A program made the translations under genes and the position numbers. Positions 60,555-64,000 of a stretch of 64,000 nucleotides of DNA are shown here, piece by piece; the first letter of the stretch is position 1, and each line of letters opens with the position of its first letter. The notes under the pieces were generated by a model, which was given only the letters and a program-made list of their open reading frames with translations, was not told where the DNA came from and did no database searches. Origin of the DNA: Aneurinibacillus sp. Ricciae_BoGa-3 (lineage in GTDB: Bacteria; Bacillota; Bacilli; Aneurinibacillales; Aneurinibacillaceae); NCBI RefSeq assembly GCF_028421645.1, contig NZ_CP116887.1, positions 1,800,001-1,864,000 on the forward strand, written 5' to 3'.

Positions 60555-61844
60555 ATGAAGGAGTTGCTATTTTCAAGCGAAAAACGCAGCGGAATGGACA
60601 TAAGGGTGCTTGAAACCGATAAATTTAAAACAAACACCATTATCCTACATATTGTCCTCCCGCTGGAAGAAGAAAGTGTAACCAGAGCTGCACTGCTGCC
60701 GAATGTGCTGCAGCGGGGAAGCGAGAAATACCCGACACAGGGACAAATGCAGCGTCATTTGGATAATCTTTACGGGGCTATTTTCAGCGCCGATGTTATG
60801 AAAAAAGGTGAAAGGCAAATTATCCAGCTATACCTGGAAATCGCCAATGAGAAATTCCTGTCTGACCAGACTCCGCTGCTGGAAGAAGGGATCAAGTTTC
60901 TTGGTGAAGTGCTTACCCGCCCGCTCCTCGAAAATAATGCGTTTAGTAGCCGGTTTGTAGAGCTCGAGAAAGAATCGCTAGCAAAAAAAATCGAGGGTTT
61001 AATTGATGATAAAATGCGCTATGCCAACCAGAGAGTAACGGAGGAGATGTGCAAGGATGAACCTTACCGTTTGCTGGCATATGGTATTAAAGAACAGATC
61101 CCGGCTGTTACTCCGCAGGATTTATATGCACTGTACCAGGAACTTCTTGAAACTGCCCCCATCGATATTTACGTAATCGGAGACGTTAATAAACAGGAAG
61201 TCATTTCTTCTATTGAACAGCATATTAACCTGAAGAGAGCAGATGCCGATATTGCTCCGCTTGGTTCGAATAGCTACCAGAAAGCCGTTGGCCAGGAGAA
61301 AACGGTGATCGACGAAATGAAAGTGTCCCAGGCGAAGCTGAACATTGGCCTGCGCACCCAAATTGGCTATGCGGATGAGGAGTACGTCCACCTCATGATG
61401 TACAATGGCGTGCTCGGCGGCTTCCCGCATTCCAAATTGTTTATGAACGTGCGGGAGAAAGCCAGTCTAGCTTATTATGCGGTTTCCCAGTTGGAAAGCA
61501 ATAAAGGGCTTTGCATGATCATGTCGGGGATTGAATCGCAGAATTATGATAAAGCGGTCGCCATTATTAAGGAACAGCTTGAAATGATGAGAAAAGGCGA
61601 AATATCAGACGTTGAATTAAACCAGACGAAAGCAACCCTTTCCAACCAGATTCGTGAAACCCAGGATAGTTCATCCGCTATTATTTCCATGGATTTCAAC
61701 GGACGTCTCAACGGGCGCACCCGAACATTGGAAGATACGCTGGCACGGATTGATGCAACGACGAAAGAAGATATCGCTGCCGTTGCCCGCCGTGTGGAAA
61801 TTGATACGATTTACTTTTTACGCGGAAAGGGGGATGGCCAATGA
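60555..61844 (+). CDS. ymfF: M16-family peptidase-like protein, inactive type (YmfF)
   Basis: A 429-residue insulinase-fold protein without the HxxEH zinc motif; the corresponding stretch reads LLPNVLQRGSEKYPT. It keeps the R/Y pair region (FPHSKLFMNVREKASLAYYAVSQ). In this family an inactive and an active subunit work together, and the active one is the next gene, which overlaps by ATGA. AAGGAGA precedes the ATG. The physiological substrate is not established. Confidence 0.88.
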   Translation: MKELLFSSEKRSGMDIRVLETDKFKTNTIILHIVLPLEEESVTRAALLPNVLQRGSEKYPTQGQMQRHLDNLYGAIFSADVMKKGERQIIQLYLEIANEKFLSDQTPLLEEGIKFLGEVLTRPLLENNAFSSRFVELEKESLAKKIEGLIDDKMRYANQRVTEEMCKDEPYRLLAYGIKEQIPAVTPQDLYALYQELLETAPIDIYVIGDVNKQEVISSIEQHINLKRADADIAPLGSNSYQKAVGQEKTVIDEMKVSQAKLNIGLRTQIGYADEEYVHLMMYNGVLGGFPHSKLFMNVREKASLAYYAVSQLESNKGLCMIMSGIESQNYDKAVAIIKEQLEMMRKGEISDVELNQTKATLSNQIRETQDSSSAIISMDFNGRLNGRTRTLEDTLARIDATTKEDIAAVARRVEIDTIYFLRGKGDGQ

Positions 61845-63130
61845 AAAAGCACTATGACCGTTTGAATGAAACGATATACCATGAGCAACTGGACAATGGG
61901 CTTGGCGTGTATATTCTGCCAAAAGAAGGTTTCAGTAAAACATACGCCACCTTTACAACCAAGTATGGCTCCATCGACAACGAATTTGTCGTACCCGGCA
62001 ATGGAAAAGTTAAAGTTCCGGACGGAATTGCCCACTTCTTGGAGCATAAAATGTTTGAGGAAAAAGAAGGGGATGTATTTGCTGATTTTGCAGCGCATGG
62101 AGCTTCTGCCAATGCCTTTACCAGCTTTGAGCGGACGGCTTACCTGTTCTCAAGCACACAGGACATAGAGCACAATGTGGAAACCTTGCTTAATTTTGTA
62201 CAGAATCCTTATTTTACCGATGAAAATGTGGAGAAAGAAAAAGGCATTATTGGCCAGGAAATCAGAATGTATGAAGATAACCCAGACTGGCGGGTCTACT
62301 TCGGCTTGATTGATAATTACTTTCAGAATCATCCTGTAAAAATCGATATTGCCGGAACCGTTGAATCGATTAGCCATATAACAAAAGAGCTGCTTTACCA
62401 GTGTTATGAAACGTTTTACCATCCAAGCAACATGCTTCTTTTTATTGTGGGAGCCGTCGATCCGGATGAAATGATGGAGCTTGTAAAGCGCAATCAGGCA
62501 GGGAAAAATTATACAAGGCAGGCGCCGATAGAACGCAGCTATCCGGATGAGCCAGCGGCTATAGCGAAGAAGCGTACTGTTGTCCATCTGCCGGTAGGCA
62601 TCCCGAAATGCATGTTTGGCTTTAAAGAAAAAACAGTGGGACTCACTGGCGATACGCTGTTACAGCGCGAGGTTGTGACGGAGTTAGTGCTTGACATCCT
62701 GTTCAGCCCCAGTTCGCCGCTGTACCAGAAGCTATATGAAGCAGGGCTGATAAACGATGGATTCGGTGCGGATTTTACGAACCAGCCGCACTATGGCTTC
62801 TCCATTATAGGCGGGGATACGAAGGATCCAGACGCGCTTGTCGGAATGGTACAAGAAGAACTGCAGCGTGTCCTAAGCGAGGGGATTGACAGGCAAGCTT
62901 TCACCCTTTCCCGCAAGAAAAAACTCGGCGAGTTTCTGCGCGCGCTGAATTCAGTAGAATTTATCGCCAACCAATTTACCAATTACCGGTTTGCTGGAAC
63001 GGACTTATTCAACATTGTGAACGTGCTCGAAGCCGTCACGCTGGACGATGTTAACACGCGGATGCGGGAGCACATGGATTTCGAACAGCTTTCTGTATCC
63101 ATTGTAACATCTGGAGAAGAAACACACTAA
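61841..63130 (+). CDS. ymfH: M16-family zinc peptidase, active type (YmfH)
   Basis: A 429-residue zinc peptidase with the inverted motif HFLEH at 65-69 and further ligand Glu in NVEKEKGIIGQEIRMYEDNP near 127-146. It pairs with YmfF. GGAAAGGGGG precedes the start. In B. subtilis the ymfFHIJKLM-pgsA order is the same, and the genes downstream concern membrane and cell-shape functions. Confidence 0.93.
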   Translation: MKKHYDRLNETIYHEQLDNGLGVYILPKEGFSKTYATFTTKYGSIDNEFVVPGNGKVKVPDGIAHFLEHKMFEEKEGDVFADFAAHGASANAFTSFERTAYLFSSTQDIEHNVETLLNFVQNPYFTDENVEKEKGIIGQEIRMYEDNPDWRVYFGLIDNYFQNHPVKIDIAGTVESISHITKELLYQCYETFYHPSNMLLFIVGAVDPDEMMELVKRNQAGKNYTRQAPIERSYPDEPAAIAKKRTVVHLPVGIPKCMFGFKEKTVGLTGDTLLQREVVTELVLDILFSPSSPLYQKLYEAGLINDGFGADFTNQPHYGFSIIGGDTKDPDALVGMVQEELQRVLSEGIDRQAFTLSRKKKLGEFLRALNSVEFIANQFTNYRFAGTDLFNIVNVLEAVTLDDVNTRMREHMDFEQLSVSIVTSGEETH

Positions 63131-63151
63131 ACCGGCAGGGGAAAGATTTAA

Positions 63152-63889
63152 ATGGGGAGAAAAGAAAAATGGGCATGCATTACCGGGGCGGGCCGCGGCA
63201 TTGGAGCCGCAATTGCTCTGCGATTAGCCCGGGAAGGGTATGATTTGCTGCTTCATTACCACTCATCGCAAAATCTTGCGGAGACAGTAGCAGCAGAGTG
63301 CCGGAAGGAAGGGAGCGAGGTCCATCTGGTTTGTGCCGATTTAACCTCGACTGATGGTGCGCACGAACTATTCGGGAAGCTCCCTTTCCACCCGGATGTT
63401 CTTATTTTGAATGCGGGGATCAGCCAGTATGGCGTGATCCAGGATGTTACCCCGGATGAGTTCGATAAGATGATCAATATTCATGTGCGTGCGCCGTTCT
63501 TCTGTGCCCAACAGGCTTTGCCGCATATGATTCGCCGCGGTTATGGCAGAATTATCACGCTATCATCCATATGGGGGCTGGCTGGCGCAAGCTGTGAAGT
63601 TCTTTATTCTGCAGCGAAGGGTGCTGTAAACTCGTTCACCAAAGCGCTGGCAAAAGAAGCAGCACCGAGCGGCATAACCGTTAACGCAGTGGCCCCTGGT
63701 ATGATAGATACAGAGATGATCCGCGATCAGTACAGTGCGGAAGATATAGATGGAATAATTGAAGAAATTCCTGCAGGACGTATGGGGCAATCTGCTGAAA
63801 TAGCCGCTCTGATTGCATTTATCGCCAGCGAAGAAGCGGGGTACATAAACGGCCAGGTGATTAGCGCGAACGGGGCATGGTATTGTTAG
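63152..63889 (+). CDS. ymfI: SDR-family oxidoreductase, FabG-like (YmfI)
   Basis: A 245-residue short-chain dehydrogenase. The TGxxxGxG motif is ITGAGRGIGAAIALRLA (near 11-26), NAGISQYG marks strand 4, the catalytic Ser is in ITLSSIWG, and Tyr-x3-Lys is YSAAKGA. Annotated in relatives as 3-oxoacyl-ACP reductase; the substrate is not proven. It starts 21 nt after ymfH with AGGGGAAAG. Confidence 0.9.
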   Translation: MGRKEKWACITGAGRGIGAAIALRLAREGYDLLLHYHSSQNLAETVAAECRKEGSEVHLVCADLTSTDGAHELFGKLPFHPDVLILNAGISQYGVIQDVTPDEFDKMINIHVRAPFFCAQQALPHMIRRGYGRIITLSSIWGLAGASCEVLYSAAKGAVNSFTKALAKEAAPSGITVNAVAPGMIDTEMIRDQYSAEDIDGIIEEIPAGRMGQSAEIAALIAFIASEEAGYINGQVISANGAWYC

Positions 63890-63979
63890 AAACCGTGTAT
63901 AGCGAACCTCCTTTTGAGTCATATTACGAACAGAGGGTTTGGCGTAAAACCCTGTATGATTATAAGGAGGGACAGCCCA

Positions 63980-64000
63980 ATGTCAGTTCTTAACAACTTT
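63980..64000 (+). CDS. ymfJ: Start of YmfJ/DUF3243 gene, cut by the window end
   Basis: ATG 63980 with AAGGAGGG 8 nt upstream, then MSVLNNF, where relatives begin MSVLDNF or similar. Position after ymfI agrees with the B. subtilis order. Only seven codons are in the window. Confidence 0.7.

Noticed and set aside
1..64000. CRISPR arrays, tRNA and rRNA genes
   Set aside because: No regularly spaced short direct repeats and no cloverleaf or rRNA-like sequence were noticed on reading; the repeats present are long, dispersed and palindromic.

Overview
The window looks like a chromosomal segment of an endospore-forming Bacillales bacterium of the Brevibacillus/Aneurinibacillus kind. This is inferred from gene order and proteins, not from a search. 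The backbone follows the Bacillus subtilis order ndk-cheR-aroC-aroB-aroH-trpEDCFBA-hisC-tyrA-aroA, then ypiA/ypiF/ypjA/ypjB/ypjC/mazG/dapB/mgsA/bshB1/bshA/cca/birA/panBCD/dinG, then ypmB/aspB/asnS/dnaD, then ymfF/ymfH/ymfI. It carries a Spo0E-like protein, a YpjB sporulation protein and bacillithiol genes. No tRNA, rRNA, CRISPR array or complete transposase was seen.

Layout. 1-1.1 kb: end of ndk, then an SRPBCC/ArsR pair with paired operator-like palindromes. 1.2-14.8 kb: cheR and the aromatic amino acid supraoperon. A TRAP-type attenuator (about 15 NAG triplets and a terminator) precedes trpE; trpG is absent, as in B. subtilis. 14.8-17 kb: a candidate small RNA, a minus-strand Spo0E-like gene, and an ECF sigma/anti-sigma pair. 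17.3-25 kb: TPR, IDEAL-domain, YpiF, YpjA and YpjB genes, an ECF-promoter-linked lipoprotein and a YitT-family protein; qcrABC, expected here, is missing. 25.3-33.4 kb: mazG-dapB-mgsA-bshB1-bshA-cca-birA and panBCD. 33.5-39.5 kb: a TPR protein, dinG, a lipoprotein with a metallo-beta-lactamase fold but no metal-binding histidines, and rex.

39.5-47.1 kb: an NHEJ neighbourhood (ku, a stand-alone LigD-type ligase, a stand-alone LigD-type primase) interleaved with an MFS transporter, an acetyltransferase-like gene and a branched-chain aminotransferase, then mtaD. 47.2-51.5 kb: ypmB, a two-gene operon of a one-TM protein and an FtsH-like protease lacking the usual ectodomain, and aspB. 51.5-56.1 kb: a second MFS transporter flanked by repeats, asnS, dnaD and an orphan gene. 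56.2-64 kb: ppdK, a sulfurtransferase, two very small genes, and the ymfF-ymfH-ymfI-ymfJ operon, cut off at the end.

The most unusual signal is a structured repeat of about 280 bp. It occurs in three full copies (16951-17235, 40441-40722, 51575-52010) and one left-end fragment (53314-53384), all in the same orientation. It has a GGGACC/GGTCCC hairpin on the left and then a palindrome of about 200 bp. Two copies abut the stop codons of paralogous MFS genes within 0-2 bp. One copy contains two smaller palindromic insertions with a shared loop motif. Other leads are Shine-Dalgarno-sequestering hairpins before ypjB and the pseudo-MBL gene, a hairpin that appears to shorten an over-long SD-start spacing at ppdK, and a Tyr108-to-Phe change in the chorismate mutase active site.
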